Source of the DNA: Shewanella sp.
Lineage (GTDB): Bacteria > Pseudomonadota > Gammaproteobacteria > Enterobacterales > Shewanellaceae
Assembly (NCBI GenBank): GCA_004195335.1
Contig: SDWK01000934.1
Coordinates: 1-9,051, forward strand
Length of the DNA stretch: 9,051 bases
Direction of reading: 5' to 3'
The position numbers and the translations under genes are program-made. Positions 1 to 6,706 of the stretch are shown here, piece by piece (the first letter of the stretch is position 1; each line of letters begins with the position of its first letter). Under the pieces are notes generated by a model, which saw only the letters and a list, made by a program, of their open reading frames with translations, had not been told where the DNA came from and ran no database searches.

Positions 1-2
1 AA

Positions 3-74
3 TGGCCTTACAAGGGAACAACCATTCCATCATCCATTCGCCTTGAATTAGTTGCCAAAAAACACGCTGAGTAG
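3..74 (+). CDS. Possible C-terminal end of an unidentified gene (partial)
   Basis: One plus-strand frame is open from the window edge to a TAG at 72-74 and encodes about 23 residues, including IPSSIRLELVAKKHAE. The composition (mixed hydrophobic and charged, ending in a basic/acidic amphipathic stretch) looks protein-like, and the other two plus frames stop earlier, at about 45 and 51. I do not recognise the family. If it is real, the gene converges on fis and would end at the symmetrical terminator at 192-224. The fragment is short enough for the open frame to be chance. Confidence 0.3.
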   Translation, partial: WPYKGTTIPSSIRLELVAKKHAE

Positions 75-89
75 ATCACTTTCTTATAC

Positions 90-101
90 TGATTGGTATT
101 A
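90..101 (-). repeat. Copy 1 of intergenic motif TAATACCAATCA
   Basis: Read on the minus strand this is TAATACCAATCA. The same 12 bases occur on the plus strand at 2608-2619, upstream of prmA. Both copies are intergenic. From general familiarity, TAATACCAATC-like motifs are frequent between genes in marine gammaproteobacteria. I infer a dispersed repeat, but two copies in 9 kb do not prove it. Confidence 0.4.
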
Positions 102-191
102 GTACCGGATATTAGACCTAACTATCATCACATCTTGGTGGAAGCGCCAGAGCGGGTCTCAAAGCCTGACACTACGGCATAAAAAGCAGGC

Positions 192-224
192 ATAAAAAAA
201 CCAGCATAGCGCTGGTTTTTTTAT
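192..224. terminator. Bidirectional intrinsic terminator after fis
   Basis: A perfect 14-base-pair inverted repeat (192-205 with 211-224) surrounds a 5-base loop. The core is CCAGC/GCTGG, flanked by seven A on one side and seven T on the other, so the hairpin ends in a U-run on either strand. It lies 21 bases beyond the fis stop codon and would end dusB-fis transcripts. Its symmetry suits a convergent gene ending to its left as well. Confidence 0.88.
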
Positions 225-245
225 TTAAAGCAAGAGATGAACGAT

Positions 246-569
<324 letters not shown>

Positions 570-1538
570 TTAATTCTGTGCAATTTCATCAAAATAGCGT
601 TCCACCATGGAACCTTGTTCTTCAACAGTTTCCAGCCGATTAAATTCGGCCCGGAATGGACGCTGTTCATCTTGGTCCAAATACCATCCAACATGTTTTC
701 TAGCGAAACGGATCCCCTTATATTCACCATACAGAGCATATAAGTTTTTAAGATGTTCCAGCATCACAAGACGCTTTTCATCCATCTCAACAGGCGCTAG
801 CTTATTACCCGTTTCGAGGTAATGTTGAATTTCTCGGAAAATCCAAGGCCTTCCTTGAGCACCCCGACCTATCATGAGAGCATCGGCACCAGTCTGATCT
901 AGCACAAAACGTGCCTTTTCAGGAGTGACAATATCTCCGTTAGCAATAACAGGGATCGAAACATTCTTTTTAATAGCTTTAATTGTGTCGTACTCGGCAT
1001 TTCCCTTGTACATACACTGCCTAGTTCTGCCGTGAACGGCTAGTGAGGCAATACCACAATCTTCGGCTATCTGGGCGATTTGAACACCATTCCTATGTTC
1101 CGGAGCCCATCCAGTTCGAATTTTCAGTGTTACTGGTACATCAACTGCGGCAACCACGGCTTGTAAAATCGCTTTTACCTGCACAGGGTCTTGCAGTAAC
1201 GCTGAACCAGCAAGCTTTCTATTCACTTTCTTCGCAGGACAGCCCATATTGATATCAATGATCTGTGCCCCTTGTTGTACGTTGACAACTGCGGCATTGG
1301 CCATTAACTCAGGATCGGCACCTGCTATTTGTACTGAGCGTATCCCATTCTCACCAGCATGGAGCATGCGCTGGCGACTCTTATCGGTATCCCAAACTTC
1401 AGGATTCGACGAAAGCATCTCTGACACCGCCATGGCAGCACCATAACGAAGACATAGATTTCTAAAGGGTTGGTCTGTGACACCTGCCATTGGTGCCACG
1501 ATCAGCTGATTATTCAGTTGATAGGGTCCAATCTGCAT
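570..1538 (-). CDS. dusB: tRNA-dihydrouridine synthase B
   Basis: This FMN enzyme reduces a uridine in the tRNA D-loop to dihydrouridine (U17 for E. coli DusB) using NADPH. The TIM-barrel family motifs are in order: APMAGVTDQPFR near the N-terminus (flavin binding), INMGCPAKKV with the proton-donating Cys100, VHGRTR, a phosphate-binding VIANGDI, and ALMIGRGAQGRPWIF near residue 220. An ATG at 1547 would add three residues (MLR), but AAGG at 1549-1552 is only 1 base from it and 10 bases from the ATG at 1538. Starting at 1538 gives 322 residues, close to E. coli's 321, and puts the active Cys at 100 as in E. coli. The gene precedes fis in a two-gene unit and has its own likely promoter at 1564-1600. 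Confidence 0.95.
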   Translation of the reverse strand: MQIGPYQLNNQLIVAPMAGVTDQPFRNLCLRYGAAMAVSEMLSSNPEVWDTDKSRQRMLHAGENGIRSVQIAGADPELMANAAVVNVQQGAQIIDINMGCPAKKVNRKLAGSALLQDPVQVKAILQAVVAAVDVPVTLKIRTGWAPEHRNGVQIAQIAEDCGIASLAVHGRTRQCMYKGNAEYDTIKAIKKNVSIPVIANGDIVTPEKARFVLDQTGADALMIGRGAQGRPWIFREIQHYLETGNKLAPVEMDEKRLVMLEHLKNLYALYGEYKGIRFARKHVGWYLDQDEQRPFRAEFNRLETVEEQGSMVERYFDEIAQN

Positions 1539-1563
1539 TCTCAACATACCTTAGCGCTTCAAA

Positions 1564-1600
1564 GGGGCGTCATAGTACGCCTTTTTTGAGCTGGTGAAAA
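1564..1600 (-). promoter_or_regulatory. Likely dusB-fis promoter with GC-rich discriminator
   Basis: On the minus strand there is a -35-like TTTTCA (1595-1600), a 17-base spacer, a -10-like TACTAT (1572-1577) and then GACGCCCC (1564-1571). Initiation would fall in the C-run, giving a dusB leader of about 27 bases. A GC-rich discriminator is typical of stringently controlled promoters, and the E. coli dusB-fis promoter is known for starting with C and responding to ppGpp and CTP. An A7 tract (1626-1632 on this strand) lies upstream and could act as an UP element. The call rests on motif layout only. Confidence 0.55.
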
Positions 1601-1660
1601 GGTCAATAAATGACCTGAGAGAAACTTTTTTTCTTGACTTTTGAAAGGTGATAATTCTTA

Positions 1661-1681
1661 GGCGGCACAAGGTGTACCGCC
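1661..1681 (-). other. Stem-loop 8 bases beyond the prmA stop codon
   Basis: Bases 1661-1669 pair with 1673-1681 (core GGCGG/CCGCC, one G-U pair in the RNA) around a 3-base loop. No U-run follows on the minus strand, so it is not a standard intrinsic terminator. It could protect the prmA mRNA 3' end or weaken read-through into dusB. A second small dyad (AGGTCA 1600-1605 with TGACCT 1611-1616) is followed by only four U and would be a weak terminator at best. Confidence 0.4.
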
Positions 1682-1689
1682 CAATACCG

Positions 1690-2571
1690 CTATTTACGTA
1701 TTCCTGTCAAGCGGCTCCAATCCTCTTTGTGAGCAGGCTCATCCATATCGAACCATTGAGTATAAAATTCGGCGACTTCTTCGGCTTGCTCTCTAAGTAG
1801 TCCAGACAAGGCTAATTGACCTCCGGGCTTTACTTTTTCTGCAATGAGAGGAGCAAGTTCTCTTAACGGACCCGCAAGAATGTTTGCTACTAAGATATCG
1901 GCCTGTAGATCTTTCGGTTGATCTTCGGGAAGGAAGAGAGCTAATTGCGCTTCAACGCCATTACGCTCTGCATTGGCCTTAGATGCGTCGATGGCTTGGT
2001 AATCGATGTCTATTCCGGTGACTTTAGTTGCGCCGAGTTTTAATGCTGCGACGGCTAAGATCCCTGAGCCACAGCCAAAATCGATCACCTCTTTATTGTC
2101 GAAGTTAAGCCCGTCTAACCATTCGAGACACAGAGCGGTTGTTGGATGAGTTCCAGTACCGAAAGCAAGACCGGGATCGAGAATAATATTAACGGCCTCA
2201 GGATCGGGGATTTCACGCCAGCTTGGGCAGATCCATAAGCGCTTACCGAATTTAATCGGGTGGAAGTTATCCATCCACTCACGTTCCCAGTCTTTATCTT
2301 CGACTTGCTCAATTTTGTAAGAAAAGTCTTCGCCTAAATAAGGTTGCTGTTTGAGTTGCTCAACTACAATGGCAAGATCTCTATCGGCTTCAAAGAGTGC
2401 GGTAAGCACGGTGTGATTCCACAGCGGCGTCTCACCTAGTGTGGGCTCATAAATAGGTGTGTCCTTCCCATCTTCGAGGGTAATAGACAGAGACCCATCC
2501 TCCATCAACAGATCGCTTAATTCGTCTGCATGTTGGCTATCGGTATCAATTTTTAACTGGATCCAAGGCAT
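1690..2571 (-). CDS. prmA: Ribosomal protein L11 methyltransferase
   Basis: PrmA trimethylates several amino groups of ribosomal protein L11 using S-adenosylmethionine. The product is 293 residues, the same length as E. coli PrmA. It has the N-terminal L11-recognition domain (about 1-55), a linker, and a class I methyltransferase domain. The domain shows [14 protein letters not shown] (132-145), the SAM-binding loop VIDFGCGSG (162-170) and ANILAGPL (229-236), which lies in the substrate-amine pocket region of the family. The ATG at 2571 has AAAGAG 8 bases upstream (2580-2585), and the N-terminus MPWIQLKI is typical. In many gammaproteobacteria prmA precedes dusB-fis. Here about 150 bases containing hairpins and a promoter separate prmA from dusB, so read-through is possible but not required. 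Confidence 0.97.
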   Translation of the reverse strand: MPWIQLKIDTDSQHADELSDLLMEDGSLSITLEDGKDTPIYEPTLGETPLWNHTVLTALFEADRDLAIVVEQLKQQPYLGEDFSYKIEQVEDKDWEREWMDNFHPIKFGKRLWICPSWREIPDPEAVNIILDPGLAFGTGTHPTTALCLEWLDGLNFDNKEVIDFGCGSGILAVAALKLGATKVTGIDIDYQAIDASKANAERNGVEAQLALFLPEDQPKDLQADILVANILAGPLRELAPLIAEKVKPGGQLALSGLLREQAEEVAEFYTQWFDMDEPAHKEDWSRLTGIRK

Positions 2572-2605
2572 GGGATCGTCTCTTTAAGTTCGGCAATTGG
2601 GTCAT

Positions 2606-2621
2606 TGTAATACCAATCACA
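2606..2621. promoter_or_regulatory. CRP-like site upstream of prmA
   Basis: TGTAA-N6-TCACA matches 9 of the 10 conserved positions of the CRP consensus TGTGA-N6-TCACA. It lies about 35 bases upstream of the prmA start and about 400 bases upstream of frdC(1). It overlaps the TAATACCAATCA repeat motif, so the match may be a by-product of the repeat rather than a functional operator. Confidence 0.3.
2608..2619 (+). repeat. Copy 2 of intergenic motif TAATACCAATCA
   Basis: These 12 bases are identical to the minus-strand motif at 90-101. The AT-rich sequence after it (to about 2650) does not recur after the first copy, so only the short motif is shared. Confidence 0.4.
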
Positions 2622-2758
2622 TTAAATATGTAATCAATTAAGATCCACTCAGTTTTTTCAACTCGAGAGGTATTGATGCAGCAATAGTTTGTCCTTTTAA
2701 GTCGGATTTAATGGGTTGGATTCGGTGATACAAAAAATTAAATGGGTACTCAATGATC

Positions 2759-2776
2759 CGGTTTTGCAAAAAACCG
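2759..2776. other. Hairpin with GCAA tetraloop
   Basis: CGGTTTT (2759-2765) and AAAACCG (2770-2776) form a perfect 7-base-pair stem around GCAA, which fits the stable GNRA tetraloop class when read as plus-strand RNA. The T-run lies inside the stem and no U-run follows, so it is not a terminator. It may be an operator dyad or an RNA element, and I cannot tell which. Confidence 0.3.
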
Positions 2777-2825
2777 TATACACGACTGATATCGTTATGA
2801 AATGATTCGATTGTTTTGTTTGAAA

Positions 2826-2863
2826 ACCAACGCTAACCATTTGAATTGAATTGGTTAAGTGGT
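2826..2863. promoter_or_regulatory. Imperfect dyad, possible operator upstream of frdC(1)
   Basis: Nested inverted repeats are centred near 2845: TAACCA (2834-2839) with TGGTTA (2852-2857), and outside them ACCA (2826-2829) with TGGT (2860-2863). The 12-base centre is AT-rich with a repeated GAATT. The geometry suits a dimeric regulator, but no specific family is indicated. Confidence 0.25.
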
Positions 2864-2894
2864 ATGACCTTTGTTTTGTGTTGCTACCTTTGTT

Positions 2895-2910
2895 TGTGAT
2901 CCGCGTCAAA
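2895..2910 (+). promoter_or_regulatory. Hybrid CRP/FNR-type site upstream of frdC(1)
   Basis: The sequence TGTGA-TCCGCG-TCAAA has a perfect CRP left half and an FNR-type right half (TCAAA, complement of TTTGA). It is centred about 121 bases before the frdC(1) start. In Shewanella, CRP is known to drive anaerobic respiration genes, which fits a fumarate reductase. No clear -10 box is visible at the ideal distance, so the start site is unresolved. Confidence 0.45.
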
Positions 2911-2927
2911 TAGCCGGAGGACAAGTA

Positions 2928-2966
2928 GTGAGCTTGGTCACGTTTCAACCAGGACATTACTCTTAG
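2928..2966 (+). CDS. Possible 12-residue leader peptide before frdC(1)
   Basis: GGAGG (2916-2920) lies 7 bases before a GTG, which opens a 12-codon frame encoding MSLVTFQPGHYS and ending in TAG (2964-2966). This is the best ribosome-binding site in the spacer, much better than that of frdC(1) itself. The small ORF ends 57 bases before the frdC(1) GTG and is in the same frame, with TAG and then TAA (2982-2984) between them. I see no amino-acid run typical of classical attenuators. It could be a translated leader or chance. Confidence 0.25.
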   Translation: MSLVTFQPGHYS

Positions 2967-3023
2967 TTCAATTCTTCTTGATAAGGTGTAAATCCCGACA
3001 ATAGGCACTATAAGAAAATTACT

Positions 3024-3743
3024 GTGAGAACATTACTTCCCGAAACAAGCATCCCTGGCATTGTAGGACACCCTTGGTCTGCAAAGGCAGATAAAATTCA
3101 AAGTGTCACTGGCATATTACTGGGCTGTTTCTTATTGGCTCACCTGCATTTTGAGTCCAGTATCCTGCTGGGGAAAGAGGCCTTCTATCAAGTCGTACAG
3201 TTCCTCGAAGGTGGAATGTTTAGTGAAACCGGCCATGGTTTCCCCTTAGTCACCAAAGTATTTTCTGTATTTATTCTTATGGTGGTCATGTTACATGCCG
3301 CTGTGGCACTGAGACGTTTTCCGGTTCAATTTGGACAATGGCGAGCACTTCGTCGTCATATGAACGGCATTAATCATAAGGATAGCCACGCCTGGTTTTG
3401 GCAGCTCGTTACCGGCTTTATTTTGTTTTTCCTGGCACCAGTGCATATCTTTACTATGATCACTAACCCTGAAATCGGGCCACACTTTTCTGCCGAGCGT
3501 GTTTATCAAGCCAATGCCTGGTTACTCTACGTGTTGCTTCTTCCTGCCGTGGTTATTCATGCCATGATTGGCCTCTATCGTGTCGCGGTTAAATGGGGTC
3601 TGACTGCAAACAGAAGCGGCTTGAGAAAAATCATCAAAGTGTTGATCATCTATCTGATCGTCATCGGTTCATTGAGCCTGATCTCTTACCTGATGATTGG
3701 TAGTGATTTGACGATCCCAGTCCAACCGTTTGTGCCTGAATAG
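3024..3743 (+). CDS. frdC: Fumarate reductase dihaem cytochrome b subunit, divergent copy (FrdC1)
   Basis: This is the membrane anchor of a Wolinella-type quinol:fumarate reductase, passing electrons between menaquinol and FrdAB through two b haems. It has 239 residues and five membrane helices (about 26-46, 73-97, 124-147, 166-188, 203-225). The four haem-ligand histidines are present: His40, His91, His141 and His179 (Wolinella 44, 93, 143, 182). Glu62 matches Wolinella Glu66 of the quinol site. The family signature GLYRVAVKWG follows His179. Unusually, the position of Wolinella Glu180 is Val177 (AVVIH instead of AVELH). The HGDT motif between helices II and III is HKDS here. The start is GTG with only a weak AAGA upstream (3012-3015), and no other start fits because an in-frame TAA lies at 2982. 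It is followed by a second frdC after 157 bases. Confidence 0.92.
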   Translation: MRTLLPETSIPGIVGHPWSAKADKIQSVTGILLGCFLLAHLHFESSILLGKEAFYQVVQFLEGGMFSETGHGFPLVTKVFSVFILMVVMLHAAVALRRFPVQFGQWRALRRHMNGINHKDSHAWFWQLVTGFILFFLAPVHIFTMITNPEIGPHFSAERVYQANAWLLYVLLLPAVVIHAMIGLYRVAVKWGLTANRSGLRKIIKVLIIYLIVIGSLSLISYLMIGSDLTIPVQPFVPE

Positions 3744-3800
3744 TCAACAAAACTCCATAAAGATGAGTATTTTAGAACTTGGTTGTTTATTTAACCCTGT

Positions 3801-3816
3801 TTTGATCTGCCTCACG
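3801..3816 (+). promoter_or_regulatory. Hybrid CRP/FNR-type site upstream of frdC(2)
   Basis: TTTGA-TCTGCC-TCACG has an FNR-type left half and a near-CRP right half, the mirror arrangement of the site at 2895-2910. It is centred about 92 bases before the frdC(2) start. A -10-like TAGATT at 3843-3848 would place initiation near 3855, roughly the class II activator distance. It suggests that frdC(2)-frdA-frdB can be transcribed from its own promoter. Confidence 0.35.
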
Positions 3817-3892
3817 TTTTTTGAGTGATATGTGAGCGAGATTAGATTAGTCTATTCGATGACTTCGTTTAATGTAGCAACATTAATTCAGT

Positions 3893-3897
3893 GAGGA
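3893..3897 (+). promoter_or_regulatory. Ribosome-binding site of frdC(2)
   Basis: GAGGA lies just before the ATG at 3901, with a short 3-base gap. A second ATG at 3897 is out of frame, so 3901 is the start. The site is clearly better than the weak one of the first frdC. Confidence 0.6.
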
Positions 3898-3900
3898 TGT

Positions 3901-4569
3901 ATGGCGATAACAAAAACAATAAAAAATTGTAGTGGCTGGCTCGATATGAGCCAGAGTATTTCTGGTGTTATTTTGGCCGTGTTCTTGTGGACACATTTAA
4001 TACTGGTGTCATCAATATTGCTCGGCGCCGATGCGATGACTTGGGTCGCGGGCATGATGGAACTGAACTTTTTGAGCCCCGATGGCCATGGTTACCCTTG
4101 GGTGGTGTCATTAATTGTCATCGCTATCGCAAGTTTAGTCTTGGTTCATGTGTTAATTGCGGTTCAAAAGCTGCCTCTGAGCTTGAGACAACAGATCGCA
4201 CTAAGAAAGCAGATGGCCTCAATCAGTCATGGAGATACTAAGCTCTGGGTCTGGCAGGCCATTACTGGGATCGGTATCTTGCTGATGTTACCCGTACACC
4301 TGTGGCTTATCGGCTCGGCACCAGAAACTATCGGTCCTTCAGGATCGGCAGACCGGATCTGGAATGATGGTGTATGGATGCTGTATATGCCCCTTCTGTT
4401 CTGCGTGGAGTTGCATGCCGCCATCGGCGTATATAGAGTCGCCATAAAATGGGGCGCCGCCCGAGATCTCAATACCCGTGCACGAATGAAAAAGATGAAA
4501 ACGATAGTGAGTGTGGTATTTGTGGTCATTGGTTTGGCGTCATTGCTGGCGTTCCTTCCACATGCATAG
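3901..4569 (+). CDS. frdC: Fumarate reductase dihaem cytochrome b subunit, canonical copy (FrdC2)
   Basis: This second dihaem cytochrome b anchor has 222 residues and five membrane helices (about 18-40, 66-88, 117-137, 158-181, 200-219). His32, His83, His133 and His172 match the four Wolinella haem ligands. Glu54 matches Glu66 of the quinol site, and Glu170 (CVELH) matches Glu180, the E-pathway residue that carries compensating protons across the membrane. It also keeps HGDT before helix III and a TIGP motif after it, so it resembles Wolinella FrdC more than the upstream copy does. Both copies share GHG(F/Y)P in the loop after helix I, a motif the Wolinella protein lacks. It starts with ATG after GAGGA and is followed 112 bases later by frdA, making it the most likely partner of FrdAB. 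Confidence 0.94.
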   Translation: MAITKTIKNCSGWLDMSQSISGVILAVFLWTHLILVSSILLGADAMTWVAGMMELNFLSPDGHGYPWVVSLIVIAIASLVLVHVLIAVQKLPLSLRQQIALRKQMASISHGDTKLWVWQAITGIGILLMLPVHLWLIGSAPETIGPSGSADRIWNDGVWMLYMPLLFCVELHAAIGVYRVAIKWGAARDLNTRARMKKMKTIVSVVFVVIGLASLLAFLPHA

Positions 4570-4670
4570 CGAAAAAATGTCAGGAATTCAAAGAACCTGA
4601 AACCTGCTATCACTTAGATTTAAACCAACAGTTTTAAATGATAAAAATAATGAGCCCTTAGGCCTTATGT

Positions 4671-4676
4671 AAGGAG
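4671..4676 (+). promoter_or_regulatory. Ribosome-binding site of frdA
   Basis: AAGGAG lies 5 bases before the GTG start at 4682 and fixes that start. It is partly complementary to CCTT at 4663-4666 and CCTTA at 4656-4660, so small hairpins could mask it. Confidence 0.75.
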
Positions 4677-4681
4677 CAAGT

Positions 4682-6706
4682 GTGAAACTGATATATACCG
4701 ATTCTTTAGTTGTCGGAGCTGGACTGGCCGGACTCAGAGTTGCTATCGCTTCTAAAGAGCGTGGCCTCGACACAGTAGTGTTATCACTTATTCCTGCAAA
4801 ACGATCGCATTCAGCAGCTGCTCAAGGTGGTATGCAGGCGAGTCTTGGAAATACCATTAAAGGTATGGGTGATGATGAAGATATACATTTTCAAGATACG
4901 GTCAAAGGCTCTGACTGGGGCTGCGATCAGGATGTGGCAAGGATGTTTGCTCATTGTGCTCCTAAGGCTGTGCGTGAGCTAACGAACTGGGGAGTGCCAT
5001 GGACGCGTGTGACTAAAGGCCCTCGTCAGGTCGTCGTTAACGCTGAAAAGGTGACTATCGAAGAGGCCGAAGAGGCTCATGGTCTGATTAATGCGCGGGA
5101 CTTTGGTGGCACTAAAAAGTGGCGAACCTGTTATACCGCCGATGGTACCGGTCACTCTCTACTCTATGCTGTCGATAATAAAGCCATCTCTCTCGATATA
5201 CCCGTTCACGAAAGAGTGGAAGCATTATCAATCATTCACGATGGTAAACGGTGTCATGGTGTCGTTGCCCGCTGCTTGATCACGGGTGAACTGAGGGCTT
5301 ATATTGCCAAGTCGACCACGATTGCAACCGGGGGCTATGGCCGCATTTACGAGGTGTCAACCAATGCCATTATCTGTGAGGGAATTGGCCAGGCACTCGC
5401 GCTGGAAACCGGTGTGGCAAAGCTTGGCAATATGGAGGCGGTACAGTTTCATCCTACAGCCATAGTACCGGTCGGTATTTTGACAACCGAAGGGTGTCGT
5501 GGTGATGGAGGCCTGTTAAGAGATAAAGACGGCCACCGGTTTATGCCGGACTATGAGCCTGAAAAGAAAGAGCTGGCTTCCCGTGATGTTGTTTCACGTC
5601 GTATGACTGAACATATTCGCAAAGGCAAGGGGGTCGATAGCCCTTATGGTCCTCACCTGTGGTTAGATATTACGCTTCTTGGTCGTAAACATGTCGAAAC
5701 CAACTTGCGTGAAGTGAAAGAGATCTGTGAGAGCTTCTTAGGTATCGATCCTGCAAAGGATTGGATCCCGGTTCGCCCGACTCAACATTACTCTATGGGC
5801 GGTATACGCACCGATAAAACAGGGCAAAACCCTCAGCTAAAAGGCTTATTCAGTGTGGGTGAAGCCGCTTGTTGGGACATGCATGGCTTCAACCGCCTGG
5901 GTGGTAACTCGCTGGCTGAGACTGTGGTAGGAGGGATGATTATCGGTAAGTATGTAGCCGATTTCTGTCAGGAAAATACCTTAGAGATCAACACTGGTTT
6001 GGCCGAATCCTTTGTGGATAAGGTACGTAATGAGATTGATGAACTTGTCGACGGTCTAGGAACAGAGAGTCCATTCGCTTTGAGAAAAGAGATGGAACGG
6101 ATAATGATGGACTACGTGGGTATCTTCCGCAATGGCCCCGAGTTAGAGAAGGCCGTGACTGAACTTCAAGCGTTATTGAAGCGTGCCAAAAACTTAGGCC
6201 TTAAGTGTAAGAAACGCCACGCGAACCCTGAGTTGGTCGAAGCACTGCGCGTGAAGCGCATGCTTAAGGTCGCATTGACGGTTGCCTGCGGCGCTGCAGC
6301 ACGTACCGAGAGTCGTGGCGCACATGCTCGAGAAGATTTCCCGCAACGTAACGATAAAGACTGGTTGAACAGAACCTTGTCCAGCTGGCCCGATGAAAAT
6401 GCACTCGCACCTGAGCTAAGCTACGAAGACCTCGATGTGATGAAGATGGAGTTGCCGCCCGGATATCGCGGCTATGGAATTAACAATGCCATTGTCCATC
6501 CCGATACCGAGAAGCGTGAAAAAGAGATCACTCAAATTTTAAGTGAGCTGGGCGATGACGCCGACCGTTATCAGCGCCAGCAAGCAGTGATGCCATTCGA
6601 AGTTCCCGAAGCTTTGATGGCGAGAAATGAACGCTTATGTGACAATTTAGATAGACCTGCCTCACCCGTGTCTGGAGAAGAGTCAGAAGGAGAACAAGCA
6701 TTATGA
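4682..6706 (+). CDS. frdA: Fumarate reductase flavoprotein subunit
   Basis: FrdA is the catalytic subunit, reducing fumarate to succinate (or the reverse) on covalently bound FAD on the cytoplasmic side. The FAD-binding motif VGAGLAGL is at 11-18, and [13 protein letters not shown] carries the flavinylated His43, the same number as in Wolinella. Active-site residues are His257 (QFHPT), Arg301 ([11 protein letters not shown]), His369 (QHYSMGG) and Arg405 ([10 protein letters not shown]). The capping domain and C-terminal helical domain ([13 protein letters not shown], near 542-554) are intact. The match to Wolinella FrdA is strong throughout, but the protein is 674 residues against 656 there. 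The extra residues are a polar, acidic tail after the conserved ARNERL, whose codons include the frdB ribosome-binding site. The GTG start is set by AAGGAG at 4671. The stop overlaps the frdB start by 4 bases. Confidence 0.97.
   Translation: MKLIYTDSLVVGAGLAGLRVAIASKERGLDTVVLSLIPAKRSHSAAAQGGMQASLGNTIKGMGDDEDIHFQDTVKGSDWGCDQDVARMFAHCAPKAVRELTNWGVPWTRVTKGPRQVVVNAEKVTIEEAEEAHGLINARDFGGTKKWRTCYTADGTGHSLLYAVDNKAISLDIPVHERVEALSIIHDGKRCHGVVARCLITGELRAYIAKSTTIATGGYGRIYEVSTNAIICEGIGQALALETGVAKLGNMEAVQFHPTAIVPVGILTTEGCRGDGGLLRDKDGHRFMPDYEPEKKELASRDVVSRRMTEHIRKGKGVDSPYGPHLWLDITLLGRKHVETNLREVKEICESFLGIDPAKDWIPVRPTQHYSMGGIRTDKTGQNPQLKGLFSVGEAACWDMHGFNRLGGNSLAETVVGGMIIGKYVADFCQENTLEINTGLAESFVDKVRNEIDELVDGLGTESPFALRKEMERIMMDYVGIFRNGPELEKAVTELQALLKRAKNLGLKCKKRHANPELVEALRVKRMLKVALTVACGAAARTESRGAHAREDFPQRNDKDWLNRTLSSWPDENALAPELSYEDLDVMKMELPPGYRGYGINNAIVHPDTEKREKEITQILSELGDDADRYQRQQAVMPFEVPEALMARNERLCDNLDRPASPVSGEESEGEQAL

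Larger units (their letters stand above)
2572..3023. other. Divergent regulatory spacer between prmA and frdC(1)
   Basis: This 452-base stretch has no protein gene of normal size. It must carry the prmA promoter on the left and the first frdC promoter on the right. Visible items are the repeat motif at 2608-2619, a CRP-like site at 2606-2621, a tetraloop hairpin at 2759-2776, an imperfect dyad at 2826-2863, a hybrid CRP/FNR-like site at 2895-2910 and a possible 12-codon leader ORF at 2928-2966. The minus strand is open for 103 codons (2697-3008), but that protein has no recognisable domain and an atypical composition. Confidence 0.7.

Noticed and set aside
1561..1587. Hairpin GGCGT/ACGCC followed by six T on the plus strand, resembling a terminator
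   Set aside because: No plus-strand gene ends here. On the minus strand it lacks a U-run, and the same bases fit a -10 box plus discriminator better.
2697..3008. 103-codon open frame on the minus strand in the prmA-frdC spacer
   Set aside because: No recognisable domain, an atypical composition rich in Ser, Thr and Ile, and it covers a spacer that must hold two divergent promoters. A chance open frame is the simpler reading.
4227..4613. 128-codon minus-strand frame over the end of frdC(2)
   Set aside because: Antisense shadow of a well-supported membrane protein, with no domain signal.
4638..4661. Seven-codon frame just before frdA
   Set aside because: No ribosome-binding site and no sign of selection.
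4656..4674. Hairpin that could mask the frdA ribosome-binding site (CCTTA with TAAGG)
   Set aside because: The stems are only 4-5 base pairs and AT-containing, so too weak to claim regulation from sequence alone.
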